From Providencia rustigianii DSM 4541 (lineage in GTDB: Bacteria > Pseudomonadota > Gammaproteobacteria > Enterobacterales > Enterobacteriaceae): a stretch of DNA of 64,000 nucleotides. The DNA is taken from contig NZ_GG703817.1 of NCBI RefSeq assembly GCF_000156395.1, positions 829,395-893,394 on the forward strand, in the 5' to 3' direction. The position numbers were made by a program, and so were the translations under genes. The notes under the pieces are model-generated. The model saw only the letters and a program-made list of their open reading frames with translations, was not told where the DNA came from and made no database searches. Below, piece after piece: positions 35,202 to 43,748 of this stretch (position 1 is its first letter; the number at the start of each line of letters is the position of its first letter).

Positions 35202-35692
35202 CTAAGTTGCAAAGCTTAACGCATTTTTTGAAAACCAATTTACCTGAGCGAGTATGTCAGGTTGAATTTACAAGCGAAATGGACGAAATACAATTCATCC
35301 GTGCGCATAAAAATTTAGGCTTAAACCAGTATCAAATGATGATCCGTCAATGTGATGCGCTGATTTCGTGGGGACGATTCCCTTATCGCGAAATTCACCC
35401 GGATTACATTCCCCTGTTGATTGATGCATGGGCAAGTGAACAGGACAATGAATTAGGTGATAGCAATATAGTGCAAGAGCCGCCATCAATGACTGTTGAT
35501 GTTGATGATGAAACCGCCGTGGTGATTGTCTCCATTTCTTTTAGTGAGCCCGTGGTCATGAAAGAAGATCCTCACGGTATTGTTCCGTTTGACGGCAAAC
35601 GTTGGTCAATTGCCAATACCCAAATTGGGTATGCTGAACACGCTGAAATTTATAGTGACGTGAAACATGATAATCAACGGCCGGCTCAATAA
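35198..35692 (+). CDS. R: Tail completion protein (P2 gpR)
   Basis: A 164-residue protein matching the gpR family (PF06891) by KLQSLTHFLKTNLP at the start, the DALISWGRFPYREIHPDYIP segment and a C-terminal beta-rich region (VVIVSISFSEPVVMKEDP, GKRWSIANTQIGYAE). It acts at the tail-to-head joining end. It overlaps both neighbours. Confidence 0.88.
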   Translation: MTKLQSLTHFLKTNLPERVCQVEFTSEMDEIQFIRAHKNLGLNQYQMMIRQCDALISWGRFPYREIHPDYIPLLIDAWASEQDNELGDSNIVQEPPSMTVDVDDETAVVIVSISFSEPVVMKEDPHGIVPFDGKRWSIANTQIGYAEHAEIYSDVKHDNQRPAQ

Positions 35693-36371
35693 AAATCAAC
35701 TTGCTGATATGCAGAAAGCCTTAAAAGGCTTGGAGTTACCGCCTAAAAAGCGACAACGTTTTTTATGGCGCATGGCGAAATATGGTGTTATTGCAGCCGC
35801 CAAGCGCAATGTTAAAAACCAACAATCGCCTGATGGTCGAGCATGGAAAGCAAGGCAGAGTCACTATAAGAAAAAAATGCTGCGCAATATGCCTAAATTG
35901 CTTCATATCAGGGAAATGCCACAAATTGAAGCTGTACGCATTTATTTACAAGGCGGTAAATATCGCAATGGAGCTAAAAATGTGCGAGCTGGCGTTGTTG
36001 GACATGCTCAACAGCATGGAATGAATGCCACTGTCAATCGAAAGCAAGTGCAAAGCCAGCAAAGTAGAGATCCAGCGCGACTAGCCACTCGAAAACAGGC
36101 AAGGAAACTACGCGATTTGGGATACCAAGTTAAAATAGGGAAACGATTAAAAAAACCAACAATAAAACAGATAACGGAAACCATGTCTTTTAATCAAGCA
36201 GGTTTACTTATCAAAAAATTAAGAGGAAAAACAGCGAAAGCCAGTTGGACAATTGATATTCCTGCACGTGTTTTCCTCGGTATGAGTGACAGCGATTTTA
36301 AAAAAGCACTCGCAAGGCAGTTACAAGGGATTGAGTTTGGCGCTGATATCAAAGCGCAGGATATGAAATAA
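35667..36371 (+). CDS. S: Tail completion/virion morphogenesis protein (P2 gpS)
   Basis: A 234-residue, very basic protein of the virion-morphogenesis family (PF05069). It has KKRQRFLWRMAKYGVIAAAK, the SPDGRAWKAR motif, GVVGHAQQHG and the C-terminal IPARVFLGMSDSD. It completes the tail terminator. Overlap with R is 26 bases. Confidence 0.9.
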   Translation: MIINGRLNKNQLADMQKALKGLELPPKKRQRFLWRMAKYGVIAAAKRNVKNQQSPDGRAWKARQSHYKKKMLRNMPKLLHIREMPQIEAVRIYLQGGKYRNGAKNVRAGVVGHAQQHGMNATVNRKQVQSQQSRDPARLATRKQARKLRDLGYQVKIGKRLKKPTIKQITETMSFNQAGLLIKKLRGKTAKASWTIDIPARVFLGMSDSDFKKALARQLQGIEFGADIKAQDMK

Positions 36372-36383
36372 AAGGACTTAACT

Positions 36384-37505
36384 ATGTGGCCTACTATTCA
36401 GGTTAATCAAGTCAATCAGTTACAAGGTGAAACCAAAGAAATTGAGCGCGTTTTACTGTTTGTAGGAAAAGGAAGCACGCACATTGGTGAAACCTTGCCA
36501 GTAAATACTCAAACTGATTTCGATACCTTGTTGGGGACAAAAGAAACCCCGTTAAAATCAAATATCAAAGCCGCCGCAGCCAATGCGGGACAGAATTGGT
36601 TTGGCTATGTCCACACCTTACCGGAGAGCGCATCAGATACGGATTTTGCCGATGCGGTAATGAAGGCACAATCCATCGCATCTGTTGAAGGTTACGTGTA
36701 TATCGGTGAAACCTCCAAAGCAACCATCAAAGCGGCGCAAACACTCCGCACGAATTTAATCGCCAAATTGGGTCGCTGGTCATGGGCAATTTTGTCAGTG
36801 GAGGGATTGCAATCGGGGGAAACGTGGCAAGAAGCGCTAACGCGTCTTGGTGACCTACAAAAAGGTGAAGCGGTTGAATCCGTTCAATTAGTTCCGACAT
36901 TTTGGGGAAATGAATCTGGCGTACTGGCTGGGCGTTTATGCACTCGTTCGGTGACAATCGCAGATAGTCCCGCGCGTGTCAAAACGGGGGCATTAGTCGA
37001 CTTAGGTCGCGTTGAGTTTCCAAAAGATGCAGACAACGCAGAAATTGATTTAGCCACCTTACAAGCATTGGAAAAACTGCGTTATAGCGTGCCAATGTGG
37101 TATCCGGACTATGACGGAATGTATTGGTCAGATGGTCGAACATTGGATGTTGAAGGCGGTGATTTTCAGGCTGTCGAAAATTTGCGTATCGTCGATAAAG
37201 TGGCTCGCCGAGTACGTTTACAAGCCATTGCAAAAATGGCCGACCGAAGCTTAAACAGTACGCCAAACAGCATTGAAACGCATAAATCCTACTTTGCTCG
37301 CACCATGCGTGAAATGTCGCGTAGCGCGGAAATCAACGGAGTGACGTTCCCCGGTGAGTGCAAACCACCGCAAGACGGTGACGTTGTGATTGTATGGAAA
37401 ACGAAAAATACCGTTGAGATTTATATCACCGTGCGAACTTATGAATGCCCGAAAGGGATCACCGTCAGTATCTTACTGGATGCCAGCTTAGGAGAGAATC
37501 AATGA
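36384..37505 (+). CDS. Tail sheath protein, DUF2586 family (HP1 type)
   Basis: A 373-residue protein of the DUF2586 family, which is the contractile sheath of HP1-like phages and replaces P2 FI. Recognisable segments: QVNQLQGETKEIERVLLFVG, WSWAILSVEGLQSGETWQEA, VQLVPTFWGNESGVLAGRLC, VPMWYPDYDGMYWSDGRTLD. It is followed by the tube gene through ATGA. This gene places the prophage in the HP1/K139 branch. Confidence 0.88.
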   Translation: MWPTIQVNQVNQLQGETKEIERVLLFVGKGSTHIGETLPVNTQTDFDTLLGTKETPLKSNIKAAAANAGQNWFGYVHTLPESASDTDFADAVMKAQSIASVEGYVYIGETSKATIKAAQTLRTNLIAKLGRWSWAILSVEGLQSGETWQEALTRLGDLQKGEAVESVQLVPTFWGNESGVLAGRLCTRSVTIADSPARVKTGALVDLGRVEFPKDADNAEIDLATLQALEKLRYSVPMWYPDYDGMYWSDGRTLDVEGGDFQAVENLRIVDKVARRVRLQAIAKMADRSLNSTPNSIETHKSYFARTMREMSRSAEINGVTFPGECKPPQDGDVVIVWKTKNTVEIYITVRTYECPKGITVSILLDASLGENQ

Positions 37506-37957
37506 GCCAGCGTTTATCAGGTCAATCTTTTGACTTCAATATCGACGGAGACTTAATTCACGTTGAGAAAGTCAGTTTATCTATTACGGATAATACCGCC
37601 GCGGCACAAACCAGAGGCATGCCCGATGGGTATGTTGCTGGTGATGTGAGTGCCGAAGGTGAAATCGAAATTAGCACAAAGTATTTTGAAATTATTGTTG
37701 CAAAAGCCCGAGCCGCAGGCTCATGGCGAGGTATTAAACCCATGGATTTTCTTTGGTATGCCAAAGCGGGCAATGAAGAAATGAAAGTGGAGTCATTCGG
37801 CAATAAATTGATCTTGAGTGATATTTTGGATGTTGACCCCAAAGGAGGTGCAGTGACTACACACAAAATTAAATACCTGGTGACAAGCCCAGATTTTGTG
37901 CGAATTAAAGGCATTCCTTACTTGGAGTCTGAATTAACTCAAACCCTTATCGGATAA
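37502..37957 (+). CDS. Tail tube protein, DUF2597 family (HP1 type)
   Basis: A 151-residue protein (MSQRLSGQSFDFNIDGDLIH, VEKVSLSITDNTAAAQTRGM, then GEIEISTKYFEIIVAKARAA) of the DUF2597 family, the HP1-type tail tube. ATG 37502 follows AGGAGAGAATCA and overlaps the sheath stop. Role in forming the inner tube inside the sheath follows from family and gene order. Confidence 0.88.
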   Translation: MSQRLSGQSFDFNIDGDLIHVEKVSLSITDNTAAAQTRGMPDGYVAGDVSAEGEIEISTKYFEIIVAKARAAGSWRGIKPMDFLWYAKAGNEEMKVESFGNKLILSDILDVDPKGGAVTTHKIKYLVTSPDFVRIKGIPYLESELTQTLIG

Positions 37958-37972
37958 TAAGGACATTTGTTC

Positions 37973-38266
37973 ATGGAAGAACACGAAAAAACACTCTTAA
38001 CCATTGCGGTTATGGGGGCGCTAATTGGCATCGGAAAAATGCTCACGGGCGCAGAGCCTATCACGATTAAATTATTTATTGGTCGTGTCATTCTTGGGGC
38101 AGCAACCTCTGTTGCAGCTGCCGCAATTTTGATTTGGATCCCTGACCTTTCCCCTATTGCCCTGACAGGATTAGCGTCAGCATTGGGTATCGCTGGATAT
38201 CAAGCGGTTGAAATGTGGTTGAAAAAGCGTGGAAATACATTATTACAAGGAAAGTTTAAAAAATGA
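37973..38266 (+). CDS. Holin
   Basis: A 97-residue membrane protein with hydrophobic segments at about 9-25, 35-60 and 62-80, and a basic C-terminus (MWLKKRGNTLLQGKFKK). Position before the endolysin and its layout mark it as the phage holin, which permeabilises the inner membrane at lysis. ATG 37973 after AAGGACA is preferred over an upstream TTG. It overlaps the endolysin by ATGA. Lysis genes after the tail tube are an HP1 trait. Confidence 0.82.
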   Translation: MEEHEKTLLTIAVMGALIGIGKMLTGAEPITIKLFIGRVILGAATSVAAAAILIWIPDLSPIALTGLASALGIAGYQAVEMWLKKRGNTLLQGKFKK

Positions 38267-38595
38267 CGCTAAGAGAAAAACAAGCCCTGTTTACAGTGAT
38301 GATTGCCAAATTGATTTTATGGGCAAATGAACGCGGTTATCAACTGACATTTGGTGAAGCATATCGCACGCCAGAGCAAGCCGCAGCCAATGCAAAATCG
38401 GGAAAAGGCATTAAAAACAGTTTGCATACACAACGTTTAGCGGTTGATTTTAATTTGTTTAAAAATGGTGTTTGGCTAACAAAATCAACTGACCATCAAC
38501 CGCTTGGCGAATATTGGGAGTCTATCGGCGGAACATGGGGCGGACGATTTAACGACGGAAACCATTATTCATTAGCGCATAACGGGGTTAAGTAA
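38263..38595 (+). CDS. Endolysin, M15 peptidase family
   Basis: A 110-residue VanY/M15-type zinc peptidase that cuts peptide cross-links of peptidoglycan. The zinc ligands are visible in SLHTQRLAVDFNLF (H-x6-D) and in the C-terminal GNHYSLAH. FGEAYRTPEQAA is the usual substrate-binding strand. There is no signal peptide, so export depends on the holin. It replaces the glycosidase lysozyme of HP1. Confidence 0.9.
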   Translation: MTLREKQALFTVMIAKLILWANERGYQLTFGEAYRTPEQAAANAKSGKGIKNSLHTQRLAVDFNLFKNGVWLTKSTDHQPLGEYWESIGGTWGGRFNDGNHYSLAHNGVK

Positions 38596-38972
38596 TGACA
38601 AAACAACTCGCAATTGGGGTCACATTATTAGTTTGTGCATTTATTGCGGGTTGGACAGTCAACGGTCTTTATCACGATAGTATTGAACTAACCGCGAAAA
38701 AAGCCGTTGATAAAACCCGTAAGATCATTGAAGACATTTCGAGCCAATCAGGACAGCGGCTGGAAGAAAAGTTGGAGGGGATTGCCAATGCTGCCCCCAG
38801 AGAAATACGCACTGAAATTATTAAGCCTGTGTTTACTAACGTTTGCGTTAGTGATGAGTTTGTCAGCATGTACAACCAAACCGTCGAAAACATTGAGCGT
38901 GAGTTATCAGGAAAACCTGCTAAAAAAATGCTCAACGGTTATTCCGAGACTCAGAGGAACAACAGGCCGTGA
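38595..38972 (+). CDS. Inner-membrane spanin (Rz-like)
   Basis: A 125-residue protein with one N-terminal membrane helix (LAIGVTLLVCAFIAGWTV) and a periplasmic helical region (KKAVDKTRKIIEDISSQSGQ), the layout of Rz-type i-spanins. It starts in the endolysin stop (TAATG) and carries the Rz1 gene embedded in another frame. With Rz1 it fuses the membranes in the last lysis step. Confidence 0.82.
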   Translation: MTKQLAIGVTLLVCAFIAGWTVNGLYHDSIELTAKKAVDKTRKIIEDISSQSGQRLEEKLEGIANAAPREIRTEIIKPVFTNVCVSDEFVSMYNQTVENIERELSGKPAKKMLNGYSETQRNNRP

Positions 38973-39081
38973 TATTTCAGAGCCATTAGAAAAAATGGCG
39001 ATTTTATATGGTCAATGTGCCGCACGGCACAACCAATTAACGGACGAAATCAGAAAGAGAAAGGAACTATCTCATGACTAA
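38788..39081 (+). CDS. Outer-membrane spanin lipoprotein (Rz1-like)
   Basis: A 97-residue frame starting inside Rz at ATG 38788 behind GGAGGGG. It has a lipoprotein signal (LLSLCLLTFALVMSLSAC) with lipobox LSA-C at about residue 26, followed by a polar periplasmic part. It extends 109 bases beyond Rz. The embedded arrangement is typical of two-component spanins. Longer in-frame starts are upstream but lack a ribosome site. Confidence 0.82.
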   Translation: MLPPEKYALKLLSLCLLTFALVMSLSACTTKPSKTLSVSYQENLLKKCSTVIPRLRGTTGRDISEPLEKMAILYGQCAARHNQLTDEIRKRKELSHD

Positions 39082-39337
39082 AAAAATCATCACATTAACT
39101 ATCGGCGACAAAGACATCAGCTTTGAGCCGAACATCACGGCTTATCATGGCATGATTAACGATATGTCGATGGATAACAAGGTTGCTCCTATCACCACAT
39201 ATTTAAAACGCATTGTGTGTACTGACAGTAAAGCGTTTCTGGATGAGCTGCTAGCAATTCCGGGTGCCGCAATGCAAATTGTTGAACTGGTCAATAAAGA
39301 ATATGCACCGAAACTGGAAATTAGCGTAAAAAAATAA
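39074..39337 (+). CDS. Tail assembly chaperone E (short form)
   Basis: An 87-residue protein (ITLTIGDKDISFEPNITAYH, GMINDMSMDNKVAPITTYLK, AFLDELLAIPGAAMQIVELV) of the phage tail-assembly-chaperone type. It lies directly before the tape measure gene, the position of P2 E and lambda G. It ends at TAA 39335-39337 directly after the slippery run A AAA AAA, which allows a longer product (see next entry). Confidence 0.82.
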   Translation: MTKKIITLTIGDKDISFEPNITAYHGMINDMSMDNKVAPITTYLKRIVCTDSKAFLDELLAIPGAAMQIVELVNKEYAPKLEISVKK

Positions 39338-39528
39338 CCAACCGTGTTCGTGCCATTGAAGATAATCCGCTGCAACAGTTTATCATACTGCGGCAGCGGT
39401 ATTTACCCCACGAGCCGGACACGGAGGAAAATCTCGCCGCCGCCATTTGGTTGGACAATCGACACGCAGAAAATATGCGAATTTCTGTTGCAAATGGAAT
39501 TGCATTAGCCTTTAAGGGTGAATCATGA
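39074..39528 (+). CDS. Tail assembly chaperone E-E' (-1 frameshift product)
   Basis: At 39328-39334 the bases A AAA AAA immediately precede the stop of E. Slipping back by one opens a frame of 64 codons, ITNRVRAIEDNPLQQFIILR, RYLPHEPDTEENLAAAIWLD, AFKGES, ending at TGA 39526-39528, which overlaps the tape measure ATG. The fusion is 151 residues. The frame has no good start of its own. P2 (E/E') and lambda (G/GT) make tail chaperones in exactly this way. The frameshift is inferred from layout and heptamer. Confidence 0.8.
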
Positions 39529-41624
39529 CGGAACTTGATTTCACGCTAAGTCTTATCGACAACATCACAAAACCCATTCGACAAGTACAGTCAACGGTTT
39601 CTACGTTTGCTAACAAGAGTCAAATAGCATTCGGTAATATTGCCGTCGGTGGTGCTGGTCTTGCGGGGACTTTTTGGTCAATTAAAAATCTTCTTGATCC
39701 TGCTATCGAAATGAATGACGCGATGATGAGTGCATCATTACAAGGTATTGATGATGGCGTCATGGATAAAATTGCTAAAGATGCGCTGAAATTTGCGTCT
39801 CAATACGGTAAGTCGTCAATTGATTTTGTGAATTCCACGACCGCAATCAGTAAAGCGATTAATCATGTTTCTCAGCAAGAGCTACCCCAACTCACCCGTA
39901 TTACGAACACCACAGCAGCCGCCTTAAAAACCTCATCCGAAGAGGCGACCGCTTACATGGGGCAAATGTTCAACCAATTTGAACAACAAGCGAACGCCAT
40001 CGGTCACGTAAAATTTGCTGAAGATTTGGCAGGAAAAGCCGTGTACATGTCCAAAACCTTTGGCGTATCCATGGCGGAAATCACCGGGCTAATGGAGGGC
40101 GCTAAGAATGCTGGCACGCAATTTGGCGTTGGTATTGACGAACAATTAGCCGTATTGGGGGAATTGCAACGAACGCTTGGCGGAGAATCGTCTGGTGCAT
40201 ATGAAGCCTTTCTCAAAACGGCTACCGACAGTGCTCAAAAGCTCGGATTATCGTTCGTCAATGCTTCAGGTCAAATGCTGTCCATGCCCGACATGCTGGA
40301 AAAACTGCAAACCAAATATGGAGCTAGTATTGAAGGCAATTTGAAAGCCCAAAAAGACATTGAGGCGGCTTTCGGTGACGCTGCCGTGGTGGTTAAACAG
40401 CTTTACGGCAATGTCGATATTTTACGGAAAAATATTGGCTTCTTAGGTGCCAGTGATGGCATGAAACGCACCACGGAACAAGCTGCAAAATTAGCCAATC
40501 CGTGGGAGCGGCTTATGTCTATTTGGCAATCTATCCGCATCGCTATTGGTATGACACTCTTGCCAGTACTCACCCCTTTGGTCAATAAAATGGCTGAGGG
40601 CGGGCAAACACTAGTGCGTTGGCTAACGCTTTTCCCCAATATCGCTCGCTGGGTGGGATATATCACGCTGGGGATCCTTGGTTTTGCGGCGGCCGGTGCT
40701 GCTGCCAATATTGTAATGGGAATATCCAAATTCATCATGATGGGATTAAAAATCATCCTGAGCGTGTTTACTGGCGTCTTAAAAATGGGGGCTGCCGCTA
40801 TTTGGCTTTATCGAGGGGCAATACTCGCATGGAATACGGCACTTAAATTTATCCGAGGCACATTGTTAGCGGTGCGTATTGCCGCAATGGCGGCGGGGAT
40901 CAGTTTTTCGTGGATGAGCTTGCCTGTTCTTTTGGTGATTGGGGCAATCGCCTTATTGGTTTATGGCATTTACAAACTGATTAAACATTGGGATGCGGTC
41001 AAAGCCACCGTTATGGATACAACAGCATTTAGCGTGGTTTCGATGGCGGTTCGCATGGTGGGGCTGGTTGCTGCACAAGCTTTGGCATGGATGGTTCAAA
41101 AATGGGCTGAATTTAAAGCATATTTTAGCGATACGCTCGTTTTCAAAACCATTATTGCGATGTCCAAATTAATCAGCCAAGCCTTTAGCACCGCATGGAA
41201 TGTAATTGCTGATGGATGGGAAGCGTTATGGGGAACGTGGGAGAATTTCTCTTTAAGCGACACTTTTGACGGCATGATTAATGGCGTTGTCGATTTGTTC
41301 CTCCAGGCATGGGATACCATCAAATCCTCATTCACACAAACGTTTAACGGCATTATTGACCTGCTAAATTACTTGCCGGGTGTCAATATTGAAACTCAAT
41401 CCACCGGGACTGTGGACGGTTCACCCGCGCCAGCAAGTGCGGCGGGGTTATTAATTGGTGGGCAACTTAAGGGCATAGAAAAAGGCGGTATTAGTCGGCA
41501 AATCAGTAATAACCGAACTCAAAGCGTTGATAACAGTAGGCGTTTTGATAACGTAAATATCACGGTGACAAACGGAATGTCACCAACAGATTTAGCGGAA
41601 TGGACTGCGCTGGAAAATGGATAA
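39525..41624 (+). CDS. Tape measure protein
   Basis: A 699-residue protein of the phage tail tape-measure family (LIDNITKPIRQVQSTVSTFA, AAALKTSSEEATAYMGQMFN, GLMEGAKNAGTQFGVG). Hydrophobic helices occupy about 370-500 (ITLGILGFAAAGAAANIVMG), and the C-terminus is polar. It sets the tail length and is ejected at infection. It follows the chaperone pair and overlaps the next gene by 8 bases. Confidence 0.93.
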   Translation: MTELDFTLSLIDNITKPIRQVQSTVSTFANKSQIAFGNIAVGGAGLAGTFWSIKNLLDPAIEMNDAMMSASLQGIDDGVMDKIAKDALKFASQYGKSSIDFVNSTTAISKAINHVSQQELPQLTRITNTTAAALKTSSEEATAYMGQMFNQFEQQANAIGHVKFAEDLAGKAVYMSKTFGVSMAEITGLMEGAKNAGTQFGVGIDEQLAVLGELQRTLGGESSGAYEAFLKTATDSAQKLGLSFVNASGQMLSMPDMLEKLQTKYGASIEGNLKAQKDIEAAFGDAAVVVKQLYGNVDILRKNIGFLGASDGMKRTTEQAAKLANPWERLMSIWQSIRIAIGMTLLPVLTPLVNKMAEGGQTLVRWLTLFPNIARWVGYITLGILGFAAAGAAANIVMGISKFIMMGLKIILSVFTGVLKMGAAAIWLYRGAILAWNTALKFIRGTLLAVRIAAMAAGISFSWMSLPVLLVIGAIALLVYGIYKLIKHWDAVKATVMDTTAFSVVSMAVRMVGLVAAQALAWMVQKWAEFKAYFSDTLVFKTIIAMSKLISQAFSTAWNVIADGWEALWGTWENFSLSDTFDGMINGVVDLFLQAWDTIKSSFTQTFNGIIDLLNYLPGVNIETQSTGTVDGSPAPASAAGLLIGGQLKGIEKGGISRQISNNRTQSVDNSRRFDNVNITVTNGMSPTDLAEWTALENG

Positions 41625-41949
41625 TTTACTCTATTTTGATTTATTAATTACAAACCGAAATTTCACATTGAACTCCGGTAATGAACCGGAGTTGTGTCAT
41701 AACCGTCGGTCAATCACCCAAGATGTGGCGCATCGTATTATCGAAAGTGGACTCGCGACACAATTAGTTGCAGAGCGTAGCCCAACATTACGCGCTGATA
41801 TTCGCACACAAATGGAAATCTTAGTTGAAAGTGATGAGCGATTAATTCCGGGCACGATTGTTATTGATGAAGAAAGCACCAAACGACTTTGGATAACAGC
41901 CGATACTTATGATTTTGGTCGCATCAGTTTGGGGATGAGTTATGAATAG
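41617..41949 (+). CDS. DUF2590-type baseplate-region protein
   Basis: A 110-residue protein (LLYFDLLITNRNFTLNSGNE, RSITQDVAHRIIESGLATQL, AERSPTLRADIRTQMEILVE) consistent with the DUF2590 family found between tape measure and gpJ in HP1-like phages, the place of the gpW/gp25-like wedge protein. A baseplate role is inferred. Confidence 0.8.
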   Translation: MDNLLYFDLLITNRNFTLNSGNEPELCHNRRSITQDVAHRIIESGLATQLVAERSPTLRADIRTQMEILVESDERLIPGTIVIDEESTKRLWITADTYDFGRISLGMSYE

Positions 41950-43132
41950 TGAAAACATGCCCAAAATCGACTATGAACAAGTATTACGTGAGAGTGGCAT
42001 GCCGATATCGGAAGATGAAATCAGTCAGCGATTTGCAGAAATTGTGCACGATGAGGGACTAATTACTAACACGTCGAATATGTCTCCATTCTGGCGTTTA
42101 ATTAATACAATAGTGACTCGCCCTGTTCGCTGGTTAACGGATGCGTTAATTAATGTCACCTTGAAAAATATGTACTTAGCAACAGCATCAGGCAAGTGGC
42201 TTGATGTATTCGCATGGGGTGTCAATTTAACGCGTAAACCTGCAACAAAAGCCAAAGGCGCTATCCGTTTTTATCGTTCTGCGGGCGCAGGCGTTGTCAC
42301 TGTTCCGGCTGGAACGCTCATTCAAACTGAGCGCATTAATGGGGTAATTTACTGCGTAAAAACCGTTGAAACCATCGCTATTGATGCCGACAGTACTTTG
42401 GTGTCCGTTATTGCTGACAGTGCCGGAGGCGCTTATAACCTCGCACCGGGGTATTTTAGAATTTTGCCTTCCGCTATCACTGGAATAGCGCGTGTTCAGA
42501 ATGAAGACAACTGGCTTTTAGTTCCCGGAGCCGATGCTGAAAGTGACGATGATTTACGTGACCGTTGCCGCAACCAATATAACTTAGTCGGAAATTATCA
42601 TACCGATGCCGTTTACCGGGGGATGATTGCTAATGTCGTGGGATTAAGTATTGACCGCATTTTCTTTTTGCATGATGCGCCACGAGGAGCAGGCACGGCT
42701 AACGCCTATTTGTTATTGGACAGCGGTATCACTAGCCAGAGCTTTATTGACAAGGTGAATGATTATGTCAATACACAAGGTCACCACGGACACGGTGATG
42801 ACCTGCAATGTTTTCCCATGCCCGAAACTCAGCATGCATTAACCATGACGTTATATGTACACCGTGTTGAAAATTTCACGCATGAAGAATTGCAAAAATT
42901 AAAACAAGATGCAGGCGATTTAGTACGCTGCGCCTTTCGCGAAAATACCAATTATGACGTCAAAAAAACATGGCCATATTCGCGATTTTCGTTCTCAAAC
43001 TTAGGTCGTGAACTGCATAAACAATTCAGTGTGATTGATTCTATTGAGTTTAGTTTGTCAGATATTATCAGCGAATTAAGTGTGCCGCGATTGCAAACTC
43101 TCACGGTTGAGGTGCGCAATGGCCGAGTTTAA
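41942..43132 (+). CDS. J: Baseplate wedge protein J
   Basis: A 396-residue baseplate J-like protein (PF04865). Marked by ATASGKWLDVFAWGVNLTRK, FYRSAGAGVVTVPAGTLIQT and PGADAESDDDLRDRCRNQYN. It builds the baseplate edge with gpI. It overlaps gpI by 14 bases. Confidence 0.93.
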   Translation: MNSENMPKIDYEQVLRESGMPISEDEISQRFAEIVHDEGLITNTSNMSPFWRLINTIVTRPVRWLTDALINVTLKNMYLATASGKWLDVFAWGVNLTRKPATKAKGAIRFYRSAGAGVVTVPAGTLIQTERINGVIYCVKTVETIAIDADSTLVSVIADSAGGAYNLAPGYFRILPSAITGIARVQNEDNWLLVPGADAESDDDLRDRCRNQYNLVGNYHTDAVYRGMIANVVGLSIDRIFFLHDAPRGAGTANAYLLLDSGITSQSFIDKVNDYVNTQGHHGHGDDLQCFPMPETQHALTMTLYVHRVENFTHEELQKLKQDAGDLVRCAFRENTNYDVKKTWPYSRFSFSNLGRELHKQFSVIDSIEFSLSDIISELSVPRLQTLTVEVRNGRV

Positions 43133-43736
43133 AGAAAAACTAAAACGACTGGTTTTGCCCTCATGGATGAATAAAGGCGAACCTGACACGCTACTGCGTG
43201 CGGCAAAGCGTTTTTGGCAAATGATTTATGGTTGGTTAACGTGGCCATTGGCTCAGTTAGATCCCGAAACCTGTACCGAACCATTATTGAACTTACTGGC
43301 TTATCAACGAGATATTCAGCGGTTTAATCATGAGCCGTTAGATTTATACCGTAAGCGCGTCAAATATGCCTTTATCAACGCCAAAGACTCCGGCAGTGTT
43401 GCAGGCTTTATTGAAATCTTTAAACGCCTTGGCGTGGGTTATGTCGAAATTAACGAACGTCAACCGGATATTGATTGGGACGTCATTATTTTACGAGTAA
43501 GTGATGGGCAAATAGCGAATAACCCTGATTTGTTATTGCAAATTATTCGGCAGTATGGGCGAACCTGCCGACGCTATCGCTTTGAAGTGATGGCGGCACA
43601 TCATCTAGGAATGCGTGTGGGTTTTGTTGAAGCAGATTATGTTTGTTATCACGCAAGCATTCCTAACCAGCCATTATTTATCAGAATTGGACAAATTACT
43701 GCGTCAAATGAAACCTTTGGCGCATCATTAATGTAA
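43119..43736 (+). CDS. I: Baseplate protein I
   Basis: A 205-residue tail protein I homologue (PF09684). Start chosen at ATG 43119 (MAEFKEKLKRLVLPSW) after GAGGTGCGCA. LLNLLAYQRDIQRFNHEPLD, LYRKRVKYAFINAKDSGS and AGFIEIFKRLGVG are the conserved blocks. It joins the wedge to the fibre. Confidence 0.9.
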   Translation: MAEFKEKLKRLVLPSWMNKGEPDTLLRAAKRFWQMIYGWLTWPLAQLDPETCTEPLLNLLAYQRDIQRFNHEPLDLYRKRVKYAFINAKDSGSVAGFIEIFKRLGVGYVEINERQPDIDWDVIILRVSDGQIANNPDLLLQIIRQYGRTCRRYRFEVMAAHHLGMRVGFVEADYVCYHASIPNQPLFIRIGQITASNETFGASLM

Positions 43737-43748
43737 AGGATTACATTC

